A DNA stretch of 23,750 bases from an uncultured Bacilli bacterium (GCA_934096075.1 CAKOLN010000015.1:1-23750), one strand, 5' to 3'; positions 8,822-17,248 are shown, counted from the first letter of the stretch. The notes: generated from the sequence alone by a model not told the origin. Program-made: numbers and translations.

Positions 8822-10526
8822 AACTGCAACTATTGTCATAATCGACTACATACGGATCATCTGGTGTTCCTGTTCCAGTTACATTTACGCATGATTTTAA
8901 ACTTAATACTGGTCGTACTTTAATATCAGAATCTGAAACACGACTAGTTAATTCTCCACTATAATTTATTACATAAATGAGAGGATATGAATCATCAGAA
9001 AAATCTGGAGACATTGTCGCAAAGTCTATATTTATTGATGAACTACTATTTTTATTAATCCAAACATTTTCACCAGAATCAGCGCTTATACCAGCAAATA
9101 TAGCTTCATCTGCAGTCATAAGTGCAAGTGGAGTTGAATATGTGCTATCTGCATAATGTTTTAATTTACCATTACCTCCATTATTTCCACTTGAATTAAA
9201 CTTATCAGATATTGATTGAGTACTTTCAAATAAACCATTACTTGTATTCGCTCCACATTTATATGATGGATTATCTCCTCTATGACTTGGACCATATTCT
9301 GTTATTTCATCATATTCATCTGCTATACTTCTATCGTTACAATAAATTGCATCTTCACTCACCCAAGTACTATAAGTTTTATTATTAATCTCACTTCTTC
9401 GACGCATTAATTCTACTGCAAACCAATCATCTAAAGATTTTTTGATTAAACTAGAATTCTCATTTGTTCTATTATTTTCAAGTGTTCCAGTTGTTCCATA
9501 CATATATCCTACATACAGCCTAGCATTCATAGCATTTTCATCCAAAATATCTTCACTATAAGAACCAGAATGACCAAATGCGTCACTAGTTGCATCACCA
9601 AGATATGCTGCTATATAAGGAGTCGTTGATTCCGGACTATTTCCGGCATATAAAAGCCTAATACTTCCATCTTCATTTGTTCTTATGATTCTCCAATATA
9701 TATCTTCACCTCGATAATAAAGTTTATCATCAGATGAAAGGTCGTGTTCATCATATTTTCCAAACTTCACCCAGTTGTTTGTTGTATTACCAGCATAATA
9801 ATATACTGTACTTCCATCTTCTGTTTTATTTGTTTGATATATTGTTCCTGTGGTTTCTTCAGTGAATGCTGTTGAAAAATTAGTTCTTTCACTTATTGTA
9901 GGATTATCTCTTAGTATTGCTTCTTGTAAAGATATACTATTTGTTCCTGTTGGTTTTGTCGTTGTTCCATTTGGATTCTCTGAATTATAGTATATTGTTT
10001 GTCCTTCTGTAGAACATGTCACTAATCCTGTGATTGTTTTTCCTTGTTGTGTATTTTGATCTACTCCTGTTTCTGGAAAACTTAATGTATAAGTCATACT
10101 AACACTTTGTTTTGTTTGACTTGCCTTTAATGTTCCACTTGCGATTATTGTATCAGAAGCTCCACTTTTTAGTTTTCCATTAACGCTTGTTAAAGCATTA
10201 GTTCCTTGGACTGTTAATGTTAAGTCTGTTAATGGATTGGCTGTCATTTTTAATGTACAGGTATACTTAACATCATAATCTGATGGCTCTAATGTTACTG
10301 TTACATTCTTTTCTCCACTTGTCCATCCTGGTAGTACTTTATCTACACTTACACTTTCTGCTGTAAAACTTGCTGCTCCTATTTTCGCTGTAGTTGTATT
10401 TATAGTTCCATTTCTTCCTGTCATACTAGTTGTAAAATATGCATAAGTAGCACCTATTATAGCAACTAATAATGTTGTAACTCCTAATATTGATAAGAGT
10501 AGTATTTGTTTTTTACCTTTTATCAT
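8820..10526 (-). CDS. anchored surface protein with lectin-like C-terminal domain
   Basis: 568 aa. The N-terminus has a short basic segment and one hydrophobic helix (about 7-30) ending GATYAYFTTSMTG, a form seen in TasA/CalY-like surface proteins and consistent with export or anchoring. Residues of about 35-175 look like an all-beta domain; a Thr/Asn-rich linker follows. The C-terminal part (about 215-560) has NNWVKFG, YWRIIRTNEDGSIRLLYAG, ALMTADEAIFAG and KVRPVLSLKSC, the same order of motifs as the partial gene at 22596-23750. The region matching that gene's variable segment is AT-rich here and lacks the C-ending codon bias, so it shows no diversification. It has its own leader and terminator. 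Ligand unknown. Confidence 0.8.
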   Translation of the reverse strand: MIKGKKQILLLSILGVTTLLVAIIGATYAYFTTSMTGRNGTINTTTAKIGAASFTAESVSVDKVLPGWTSGEKNVTVTLEPSDYDVKYTCTLKMTANPLTDLTLTVQGTNALTSVNGKLKSGASDTIIASGTLKASQTKQSVSMTYTLSFPETGVDQNTQQGKTITGLVTCSTEGQTIYYNSENPNGTTTKPTGTNSISLQEAILRDNPTISERTNFSTAFTEETTGTIYQTNKTEDGSTVYYYAGNTTNNWVKFGKYDEHDLSSDDKLYYRGEDIYWRIIRTNEDGSIRLLYAGNSPESTTPYIAAYLGDATSDAFGHSGSYSEDILDENAMNARLYVGYMYGTTGTLENNRTNENSSLIKKSLDDWFAVELMRRRSEINNKTYSTWVSEDAIYCNDRSIADEYDEITEYGPSHRGDNPSYKCGANTSNGLFESTQSISDKFNSSGNNGGNGKLKHYADSTYSTPLALMTADEAIFAGISADSGENVWINKNSSSSINIDFATMSPDFSDDSYPLIYVINYSGELTSRVSDSDIKVRPVLSLKSCVNVTGTGTPDDPYVVDYDNSCS

Positions 10527-10571
10527 CTTTTTTCTTCCTTTCTTCTAGCACTAAAAGCCATAGACTTGTGC

Positions 10572-10676
10572 CTATGAATTTAATGTAAAACAAAAACTAT
10601 GAGAGTTAGTTAGTAATAACCCCCTGAAATTCGTACCAAGTTTGGTACTTGATTCAAAGAGAATTAGTTCTTTCAT
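10572..10676 (-). CDS. possible 34-aa leader ORF
   Basis: An ATG 11 bases after GGAG opens a 34-codon frame (beginning MKELILFESSTKL, ending in TAG) inside the leader of the surface gene. It is not recognised as any family. It spans the pairing arms of the leader, so ribosome passage would change folding, as in attenuators. It may equally be chance. Confidence 0.25.
   Translation of the reverse strand: MKELILFESSTKLGTNFRGLLLTNSHSFCFTLNS
10633..10648. promoter_or_regulatory. 16-bp near-perfect palindrome GTACCAAGTTTGGTAC
   Basis: Seven-base arms separated by two bases. The short centre favours a dimeric repressor site over an RNA hairpin, though a six-bp hairpin with an AGTT/AACT loop is possible. 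It lies about 110 bases before the surface-protein start. Confidence 0.4.
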
Positions 10677-10716
10677 AGTTTCGTTTACTCCTTTATTTTT
10701 TACAATTCAATTCTAT

Positions 10717-10744
10717 CAAAAAAAGCAGTTGCTTTCAACTACTT
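10717..10744 (-). terminator. terminator of the pilin-like pair
   Basis: On the minus strand AGTAGTTG (10743-10736) pairs with CAACTGCT (10731-10724) with one G-T wobble around AAAG, followed by a T run. The TAG stop of the 107-aa gene is inside the stem. Confidence 0.8.
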
Positions 10745-11062
10745 TTGTGAATTTATACATGTAAATTTTATTTTATACTTACTGAATACAAATTTTTTAG
10801 TTACAGTTATATCAGCTGCACAAATATTTTTATCAATTTTAATTTCTTTAATGTAATCTTTTTCTTCTAAAGTTTCGCTAGTTATAGTTATTGGAAAGGA
10901 ATTAATTTTGTTATCTTTTATATATTCTTTTGTTGCTTTTTTTAATTCATTTTTAGCCTCAATATATTTTAATTCATCTTGTTTGGTAATTCCAATTATT
11001 CCTATACCTAAAGTTAAAAGTACTATTAAAGACACCCATATTACAATAGTTTTATTATTCAT
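10739..11062 (-). CDS. single-pass membrane protein, pilin-like ectodomain
   Basis: 107 aa with one N-terminal membrane helix (about 5-27) and a small exported domain. The domain repeats the order seen in the upstream 158-aa protein: a helix with A-x-KEYI, then a L-x-KDYI step and a cysteine pair (NICAAD and KFTC), so the two look like paralogues or partners. Unlike its neighbour it lacks a prepilin cleavage motif. It is translationally coupled through a TAATG overlap and ends in a terminator. No family recognised; a minor pseudopilin or assembly factor is a guess. Confidence 0.6.
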   Translation of the reverse strand: MNNKTIVIWVSLIVLLTLGIGIIGITKQDELKYIEAKNELKKATKEYIKDNKINSFPITITSETLEEKDYIKEIKIDKNICAADITVTKKFVFSKYKIKFTCINSQK

Positions 11063-11538
11063 TAATCATCTTTTCTTTCTTCGTAGCCACTTGTTTCATA
11101 TTTTTTGCATTTTAAATAAGGCTTATATATAGCTTCTTCATTTTCTTTATATACAGCAACATATCCAGAGCAATCTTTATTATTGTTATCTTTTAATTTC
11201 TTTAAATAACCATTATCTTTTAATTGACTAACTCTTATATTTAAAGTATCTAGACCTAATTCATTATTGTAAAAATCATTAATATATTTTTTTGTAGCAG
11301 TTACCATATCATTTTCTAAATCACTATATTTAAATTCTTTTTTAGGTTCCTCTGTTTTATTATCTTTATTATTGTTTTTACCATTATCGTCTTTTGTAAT
11401 TGAACTAGGATAAAATTGCCAGTTCTCATCTACTAATCCTAATTTTCTTAATCCCCAAAAACTAAATAATAAACATACAACAAATACTAATAAGAACAAT
11501 ATTGCTTCTACAATACCCCATCCATTTTTATTTAACAT
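11062..11538 (-). CDS. minor-pseudopilin-like protein
   Basis: 158 aa. The start MLNKNG followed by WGIVEAILFLLVF fits the prepilin rule: short basic leader, Gly, cleavage, then Glu at +5 leading a hydrophobic helix. The residues WGIV in place of FTLV are atypical. A charged low-complexity linker (about 50-72) leads to a domain with ATKKYINDFY, DNGYLKKL, CSGYV and KCKKYETSGY; the two Cys could form a disulfide. AGGGAGG is close to ideal before the ATG. It starts 37 bases after the topA stop with no terminator between, so it is probably read from topA. Role in a pilus or secretion filament is inferred only. Confidence 0.6.
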   Translation of the reverse strand: MLNKNGWGIVEAILFLLVFVVCLLFSFWGLRKLGLVDENWQFYPSSITKDDNGKNNNKDNKTEEPKKEFKYSDLENDMVTATKKYINDFYNNELGLDTLNIRVSQLKDNGYLKKLKDNNNKDCSGYVAVYKENEEAIYKPYLKCKKYETSGYEERKDD

Positions 11539-11575
11539 AACTTTACCTCCCTTAGGTTAATTCTATCACATAAGT

Positions 11576-13591
11576 TTATTTTTTACAATTAGGACAGAAC
11601 TTTTCGCCTTTCTTTTCTACAAGTAAGTTTCCACACTCTGGACACATTTCTCCAGTAGGTTTATCCCAAAAGGCATTTTTACATTTTGGATAATTACTAC
11701 ATCCATAAAAATCTTTACCTCTTTTAGTCTTTTTAACAACTATATCTCCTTCACATAAAGGACACTTACAAATAACATTTACTTCTTTTTCTACTTTAGG
11801 TACATACTTACATTCAGGATATCCAGAACATGCCACAAATTTACCATACTTTCCATATCTATAAACAAGTGGTTTACCACACTCTGGACACATTTCTCCA
11901 GTTTCTTCTGGGGCTTCCTTTTCCATATTTTTAAATGCTGTTTCTAAAAGTGGTTCAAAATCTTTATAAAATTTATCTATTAAATCATACCAAACCATTT
12001 TACCTTCAGCAACATAGTCTAAATCAGTTTCCATATCACTAGTATATTTAACATTTATAATACTAGAAAAGAACTCTTGTAATTTATCAGTGACTTGAAT
12101 ACCAACTGTAGTAGGTTCAAACTTCTTATCAACAACACTTATATACTTTCTTTCTTTTAATACTTCAATTATTTTAACATAAGTACTTGGTCTACCTATA
12201 CCTAAACTTTCTAATTCTTTAATTAATTTATCTTCCGTAAATCTAGCAGGTGGTTCAGTAAAGTGACTTGTTTTATGAATATCTTTACTTACTAATATAT
12301 TTGATTTATAAGAACTAAAGTCAGGTAATACTTTATCTTCTGATTTTTCAAACTCTTTATAAATCTTTAAATATCCATCAAATACTTGAGCTTGCCCACT
12401 AGCTGTGAATTTATAATCATTATTATCTAATGTAACTGTAGTCGCAAGTACTTTAGCATCTGCCATTAAACTAGATAATGCCCTTATATAAATTAAATTA
12501 TATAATTTATATTCATCACTAGTTAAATGAAGTTTCATACTTTCTGGCGTTCTATTTAAACTAGTAGGTCTTATACCTTCATGAGCATCTTGTACATTTT
12601 CTTTATTTTTAGTAACTTTTACATTTCCTACATATTGTTTACCATAATTATTAGTAATAAATTTCTTAGCATCACTTACAAACACATCACTTAATCTTAT
12701 ACTATCAGTTCTCATATATGAAATTAAACCTACAGTTTCATTACCAATATTTTTACCTTCATATAATCCTTGTGCTAATTTCATAGTTTTAGATGCACTA
12801 AAGCCTAATTTAATACTTGCCATTTGTGTTAAAGTACTTGTGGTAAATACAGGTTTACTTTTCTTAGATTTTTCTTTACTTTCTACACTTTCTATTGTAA
12901 ATGCATTAGATAAAGAATTTAATATATTATCTGCTTCAACATTTGATTTAATCTCAATCTTTTTATCTTTATATTTAGATAAACTTGCTTTAAAATCATT
13001 AAATTCTGCTTCTATAGTAAAATACTCTTCACTATTAAAAGCTTCAATTTCTCTTTCTCTATCTACAATTAATTTTAAAGCAACACTTTGAACACGTCCA
13101 GCACTTTTACCTTCAGTCTTATTTTGCATAAGTTTACTTAATCTAAAACCAATAATTCTATCTAATATTCTTCTTGCTTCTTGACTATGTACTAAATCCA
13201 TATCGATATCTCTTGGTTCTTTAAATGCTTCTTTAATAGCATTTTCTGTTATTTCATTAAACACTACTCTACCATAGTTTTTATCAATACCTAAAGCATC
13301 TTTTAAATGCCAACTTATTGCTTCTCCCTCGCGGTCAGGGTCGGTTGCTAGTATAACATAATCACTATTACTTATTTCTTTTTTTAGCTCTTTTACTAAT
13401 TTTCCTTTACCACTTATAACCTTATAACTAGGTTTATAATGATTTTCTAAATCTACTCCTAATCCATATTTACCAGTTGTAGTTAAATCTCTAATATGTC
13501 CCTTACTAGAAGTAACTTTATAATCTTTTCCTAAATATTTTTCAATAGTCTTACTCTTACTAGGGCTTTCTACTATTACTAAATTTTTCAT
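11576..13591 (-). CDS. topA: DNA topoisomerase I (type IA)
   Basis: Relaxes negative supercoils by single-strand passage. 671 aa with an N-terminal TOPRIM domain (VIVESPSKSKTIEKYLG at 5-21; metal motif DPDREGE at 84-90), the type IA core with active-site Tyr292 in GLISYMRTDS, the PPARFTED-like and GIGRPSTY motifs near 440-480, and three C-terminal four-Cys zinc modules (CPECGKPL, CPLCEGDI, CPECGNLL). Length is normal for Firmicutes. AAAGGAG precedes the ATG, and a strong promoter lies 55-83 bases upstream. Two small membrane protein genes follow without a terminator. Confidence 0.97.
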   Translation of the reverse strand: MKNLVIVESPSKSKTIEKYLGKDYKVTSSKGHIRDLTTTGKYGLGVDLENHYKPSYKVISGKGKLVKELKKEISNSDYVILATDPDREGEAISWHLKDALGIDKNYGRVVFNEITENAIKEAFKEPRDIDMDLVHSQEARRILDRIIGFRLSKLMQNKTEGKSAGRVQSVALKLIVDREREIEAFNSEEYFTIEAEFNDFKASLSKYKDKKIEIKSNVEADNILNSLSNAFTIESVESKEKSKKSKPVFTTSTLTQMASIKLGFSASKTMKLAQGLYEGKNIGNETVGLISYMRTDSIRLSDVFVSDAKKFITNNYGKQYVGNVKVTKNKENVQDAHEGIRPTSLNRTPESMKLHLTSDEYKLYNLIYIRALSSLMADAKVLATTVTLDNNDYKFTASGQAQVFDGYLKIYKEFEKSEDKVLPDFSSYKSNILVSKDIHKTSHFTEPPARFTEDKLIKELESLGIGRPSTYVKIIEVLKERKYISVVDKKFEPTTVGIQVTDKLQEFFSSIINVKYTSDMETDLDYVAEGKMVWYDLIDKFYKDFEPLLETAFKNMEKEAPEETGEMCPECGKPLVYRYGKYGKFVACSGYPECKYVPKVEKEVNVICKCPLCEGDIVVKKTKRGKDFYGCSNYPKCKNAFWDKPTGEMCPECGNLLVEKKGEKFCPNCKK

Positions 13592-13645
13592 TAAACTCTC
13601 CTTTAGATAACTATATATTTTAATGCTTAAGTTCTCTCAATAACT

Positions 13646-13674
13646 AAAATAAAAGAAATTTAATACTTTGTCAA
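13646..13674 (-). promoter_or_regulatory. sigma-A promoter of topA
   Basis: TTGACA (13669-13674), 17-base spacer, TATTTT (13646-13651), just after the stop of the HD-CYTH gene; no terminator hairpin is visible for that gene. Confidence 0.75.
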
Positions 13675-13695
13675 TAGTTTACAATTAATTTAATA

Positions 13696-15477
13696 TTATT
13701 TATGTAAACTTAATACTTTATGATATTTATTAAACGCAATATCTTTTTTAGATTTATTAGTACCATCTATAAAATTAAATTCTAATAATTCTTTATTTAT
13801 AAAATACAAACCAGATGAATTACCACTTAATAGTTCACATTCAATCATATATTCTGGATCATATTTTATTCCATCAATATATGGAATAGTCTTATCAAAT
13901 ACAAATTCATATTTTCCATTATAAATGTCTAAATTATATAAACACCTTTTAGTAACTAATTTTAACTTTTCTTGTAATTTACTAATGTTTATATTCCATT
14001 CTTTATTAAGAAATAATATAACTTCATACAAAGAATTAAAATTAAATTCATATCTTTTTAATACACTACTTTGATCATTTATAATTCTTTTAATAGTATA
14101 TTCAACTTTTTCGTCGACTTCTCTTCTTCTAACATTAATATTCATATTTTTTAATATATCATCATTATCATAATATATATCACTATTAATTAAATACTTA
14201 GAATTACTTAACTTTAATTTATCTTTAATTAATTTAAATTCTTCAGTCGGATTAGAAGAATTACTATTAAAAACATATTTCTTTTCTATTTCTACTTCAT
14301 TTTTAAAATAACTCTCTATTCCATTTAAATCTAAATTAAATATATTTCTAAGTACATATAAATCGATTCCAATAATATATCTTTCACTCTTTAAATTAGA
14401 ATTAATCATATCGCTAACATTGGATAATTCATCTATAATACCATTCTTATTTATATATATTTTTTTATTTTTATTATAAATATTTATTAAAGATGATGAA
14501 ATAAATATGTAGTCACTATATTCTTTAAGTATTGGATATTTTCTAAAGAGTTTATCTTTAAATAAAATTAATGACTCCTGGTTATTAAATTCTTTAAACA
14601 AAATACTATTATCTATATCTCTGTTTATCAATAATTTAGAATATCTACTTATAATTATATCTTTACTTTTAGAATATTTTTCAAACAAATATTTAAGTTC
14701 TGATTCTTTAGTATTCCAATTAACATTAGTATTAGTAAGTTTTAAAAACAAGCCTAATACTTTTTCTAATATTAAAGATTTTTTATCTAAATAGATTTTA
14801 TCATATAACTCAAATCTTTTATTAAAATAATTTACTATTTTATAAATAGAATCATTATTAAAAACTATTTCTAATTTATTATTTACACATTCTAAACTTA
14901 TTTCATTTAATAAATTAGAAAAATCATTAGTTTCATTTAATATATGCCTAGAATCTCTATATATGTAATCTATTCTGTCTATATCTATGCCACCACTTAG
15001 TAATTTACTAACTATGAATAACAGACTATTTTCTTCTATATTTTCTTTTTTAATTAGCTTAATTGTTTTATCAAGTACATTTTCACCAAAAGAATTTATT
15101 ATTTGTTTATGTATTTCAGTATTACCTTCTAATAAATGAATTGTATTGTTTTCATGAGTACCAGGTAAATATTCTTCCATAACATGAGAAAATGGGCCAT
15201 GTCCTATATCATGAGTAAGTGCCATAAGTTTTATACTTTCTTCATCTTCTTTATTAATTTTTATAATACCGTTTAGTTTATTTTTACAACTAGCTATAAG
15301 TTTACAGGCTAAATAATAAACTCCTAAACTATGTTGGTATCTTGTATGTGTAGCATTAGGATTTGTATTTAAGCCAAGCTGTGTAACATTTTTCATATTA
15401 ATAAATTCTTTACTATTAATAACATTTAAATATTTATCTTCTATATCGATTATTCCCCATATATCATTTACTTTCAT
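13696..15477 (-). CDS. HD phosphohydrolase fused to a CYTH (triphosphate tunnel) domain
   Basis: 593 aa. The N-terminal ~300 residues are a SAMHD1/YwfO-type HD domain: THTRYQHSLG with His49, LTHDIGHGPFSH with His89-Asp90, and IDIDRIDYIYRDS with the distal Asp (about 165-170), as in dNTP triphosphohydrolases. From about residue 390 a CYTH fold follows: VEIEKKY gives the diagnostic E-x-E-x-K (396-400), then RRR (450-452), YTIKR, a C-terminal YEFVFD and the closing E-x-E (546-548). All ion- and phosphate-binding positions of a triphosphate tunnel enzyme appear present. HD enzymes of this type release tripolyphosphate, and CYTH proteins can hydrolyse it, so coupling is plausible. AAGGAG precedes the ATG; the start overlaps the upstream gene by 14 bases. 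Confidence 0.85.
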   Translation of the reverse strand: MKVNDIWGIIDIEDKYLNVINSKEFINMKNVTQLGLNTNPNATHTRYQHSLGVYYLACKLIASCKNKLNGIIKINKEDEESIKLMALTHDIGHGPFSHVMEEYLPGTHENNTIHLLEGNTEIHKQIINSFGENVLDKTIKLIKKENIEENSLLFIVSKLLSGGIDIDRIDYIYRDSRHILNETNDFSNLLNEISLECVNNKLEIVFNNDSIYKIVNYFNKRFELYDKIYLDKKSLILEKVLGLFLKLTNTNVNWNTKESELKYLFEKYSKSKDIIISRYSKLLINRDIDNSILFKEFNNQESLILFKDKLFRKYPILKEYSDYIFISSSLINIYNKNKKIYINKNGIIDELSNVSDMINSNLKSERYIIGIDLYVLRNIFNLDLNGIESYFKNEVEIEKKYVFNSNSSNPTEEFKLIKDKLKLSNSKYLINSDIYYDNDDILKNMNINVRRREVDEKVEYTIKRIINDQSSVLKRYEFNFNSLYEVILFLNKEWNINISKLQEKLKLVTKRCLYNLDIYNGKYEFVFDKTIPYIDGIKYDPEYMIECELLSGNSSGLYFINKELLEFNFIDGTNKSKKDIAFNKYHKVLSLHK

Positions 15478-16117
15478 TCTTTCTCCTTAAAACTTTAACT
15501 AGTTCTTCTTTTTCATCGATGTTTAATTTATACCCTAAAAATTTTTCAACACTTCTTACTGTTTCTAAACTTATCTTACCAGTTAATTTAATTGTAATTG
15601 CATCCATAACCTTTTTATAATACTCTTCAATAGGTATTTGTTTTTTATTATACTCTTTCTCTTCCATTAAACTTTTAAGTTCACTATATTTTTTAATTTT
15701 TTTATCAACCTCTATATCATCAATCATAGATAGTTCTTTTAGTTTAATAGATATATCCCTATCAAACGAATACTCTTCTTTATTTACATCTATTTGATAA
15801 AGATTTATTAAACTACTTACATTTCCATTTATTATTCCATTTATAATATAGTATAATTTTGGTTTTTCATATTCTATGTATGTTTTTTCATAAATCGGTA
15901 CATCTCCGTAAAAGTCTTCCCTATATCCAACTTCTTTAGAATCTATTTCATAAATAAATTCATCATTTCTTTTATGTAATACTGACACATGGGTCTTTTT
16001 ACAACTTTTCCTCCCACAAGCTATAACACATTCATTTTGTAATTTTTTAAGATTATCTTCATTAAAATTAACTTCATACTTTAAAGCATATTCTCCATTT
16101 GTACAATAATATATCAT
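15464..16117 (-). CDS. unknown 217-aa protein
   Basis: Not recognised. The N-terminal third holds a Cys/His cluster (NECVIACGRKSCKKTH near 28-43), which may bind metal. The remainder is charged and helical with a Lys/Glu-rich coil (about 135-160) and a C-terminal helical piece (TGKISLETVRSVEKFLGY). No signal peptide or membrane segment. A strong AAGGAGAG site lies inside the preceding gene, and the ATG is in a TAATG overlap with it. The end overlaps the HD-CYTH gene, so it is a fixed member of that operon and may act with it. Confidence 0.65.
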   Translation of the reverse strand: MIYYCTNGEYALKYEVNFNEDNLKKLQNECVIACGRKSCKKTHVSVLHKRNDEFIYEIDSKEVGYREDFYGDVPIYEKTYIEYEKPKLYYIINGIINGNVSSLINLYQIDVNKEEYSFDRDISIKLKELSMIDDIEVDKKIKKYSELKSLMEEKEYNKKQIPIEEYYKKVMDAITIKLTGKISLETVRSVEKFLGYKLNIDEKEELVKVLRRKNESK

Positions 16118-16662
16118 TAGTATCTCTCCTTAAACTCTTTTATTAATTTTTTATTAGCATTTTCTACTTTATTAGTTAATAGTAATTTGTAATAATATTC
16201 TCTTAGTCTTTGAATATTAATAAACCTATATGACTTTAATACAAAATGCTCACTTTCAAATTTTCTATAATCTTTTACCTCTATTCTTTTATCACAATCT
16301 AAACAAGCATAAATGTTATATTCAAATCTTCTGTCTTGTTCATTTGGCACTACATAAGAAGATAATTCATAGCCATTACTAGAATCATAATAACTACCAA
16401 CATATATCCATACATCATGTGTACACTTATTTTCACGAGCATAAGTACTGAATGCAAGACTATGTATAATTTCATCCCCATTTACTTTATTGTAAACTAA
16501 ATCTTTTCTAGAATTAATACATTCCGTTAGTTCAATGTATCTCTTAACCTTTGGATCTGATAACAGCAAACCAACCTCTCTTTTATACCCAATAAATTCC
16601 TTTCTTTTATCCTTTAATTCTTTAATTTTATTTATAATTTCTAATCTATCATTTTCTTTCAT
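16117..16662 (-). CDS. zinc-motif protein, paralogue 1 (181 aa)
   Basis: No family recognised. An N-terminal coiled coil of about 45 residues (MKENDRLEIINKIKELKDKR) is followed by a domain with C80-x-H82 (CTHDVWIYVGSY) and C120-x-x-C123 (YACLDCDKRIEV), a likely zinc site. It then has an FESEHFVLKSY segment and a helical tail. It is a clear paralogue of the next upstream gene, sharing cysteines, spacing and the pattern HD-WIY-GSY and CLDC-KR-EVKDY-KFESEH. The ATG overlaps the upstream stop (ATGA), and the stop overlaps the next start (TAATG). Ribosome binding site weak, as expected for coupled translation. Confidence 0.65.
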   Translation of the reverse strand: MKENDRLEIINKIKELKDKRKEFIGYKREVGLLLSDPKVKRYIELTECINSRKDLVYNKVNGDEIIHSLAFSTYARENKCTHDVWIYVGSYYDSSNGYELSSYVVPNEQDRRFEYNIYACLDCDKRIEVKDYRKFESEHFVLKSYRFINIQRLREYYYKLLLTNKVENANKKLIKEFKERY

Positions 16663-17216
16663 AATATCATTCCATTTCTAAAGTCTTTTATTAATTTTTT
16701 CGATACAGATTTACAGTCTAAAGTTCTAAGCATTTTAAAATAGATTTTTCTTATTTTTTCAACATCAGTAAATTGATAATTTTTTAATACTAGATGTTCA
16801 CTTTCAAACTTTTTGTAATCTTTTACTTCTAATCTTTTATTGCAATCTAAGCAAACATAGACATTGTAAAGAAATTCTTCATTTTGTTCATTAGGTATAT
16901 TTTTAGGAGATTTTAAATAATCAAAGTTGTTTTTGCAATTAGAATAACTTCCGGAATAAATCCAAATATCATGATTACATTCATTATAATCTATTGAATT
17001 ATTGAATGCGAAATCATTGATATTTTCTCCCTCAATATCGTTAAGATATACATTATATTGTAATAAATAAATGCGGTACCTTAAAGAAATCGCCCTTTCA
17101 ACCTTAGGATCTCTAATTAATATTTCATATTCACATTTTAAATCCTGATATTCCTTTCTTTTAAATTCTAGTTCCTTAATTTTTTCTAAAGCGTTTAGTC
17201 TTTCATTTTCTTTCAT
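16659..17216 (-). CDS. zinc-motif protein, paralogue 2 (185 aa)
   Basis: First gene of the operon that ends with HD-CYTH. It has the same layout as its neighbour: N-terminal coiled coil (MKENERLNALEKIKELEFKR), C80-x-H82 (CNHDIWIYSGSY), C122-x-x-C125 (CLDCNKRLEV), then FESEHLVLKNY. The frame could begin at 17249, but I chose the ATG at 17216: AGAAAGGA is seven bases upstream, the protein then aligns with the paralogue from residue 1, and the 17249 start would lie across the operator. Function unknown; a nucleic-acid- or protein-binding zinc module is a guess. Confidence 0.65.
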   Translation of the reverse strand: MKENERLNALEKIKELEFKRKEYQDLKCEYEILIRDPKVERAISLRYRIYLLQYNVYLNDIEGENINDFAFNNSIDYNECNHDIWIYSGSYSNCKNNFDYLKSPKNIPNEQNEEFLYNVYVCLDCNKRLEVKDYKKFESEHLVLKNYQFTDVEKIRKIYFKMLRTLDCKSVSKKLIKDFRNGMIL

Positions 17217-17231
17217 ATTATAATCCTTTCT

Positions 17232-17248
17232 TGTGTATTTTTTACACA
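17232..17248. promoter_or_regulatory. operator copy 2: TGTGTATTTTTTACACA
   Basis: A 6-5-6 inverted repeat just upstream of the first zinc-motif gene. It matches the palindrome in the Nudix regulator's promoter at 15 of 17 positions. A weak promoter (TATAGA at 17249-17254, -35 TTTAAG at 17272-17277) would place the operator at the transcription start, a position suited to repression. Confidence 0.65.

Larger units (their letters stand above)
10527..10716 (-). promoter_or_regulatory. structured 5' leader of the surface-protein gene
   Basis: About 190 bases between a terminator and the surface gene, with several competing pairings on the minus strand. ACTATGA pairs with TCATAGT about 75 bases on, enclosing a GTACC/GGTAC hairpin; TCATAG-like and CTATGG segments further down can pair instead, just ahead of the ribosome binding site (AAAGGAAG). 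I could not match it to a known riboswitch consensus. A weak -35 (TTGATA) overlaps the preceding terminator tail. Either an RNA switch or a protein-bound leader is possible. Confidence 0.45.

Noticed and set aside
8820..9060. A second DGR variable region at the end of the 568-aa gene
   Set aside because: Codons there are mostly A/T-ending, GC is not raised and adenine is not depleted.
10527..10716. Cyclic-di-GMP, SAM, TPP, preQ1 or T-box element in the leader
   Set aside because: None of the conserved core motifs of these classes could be found on the minus strand.
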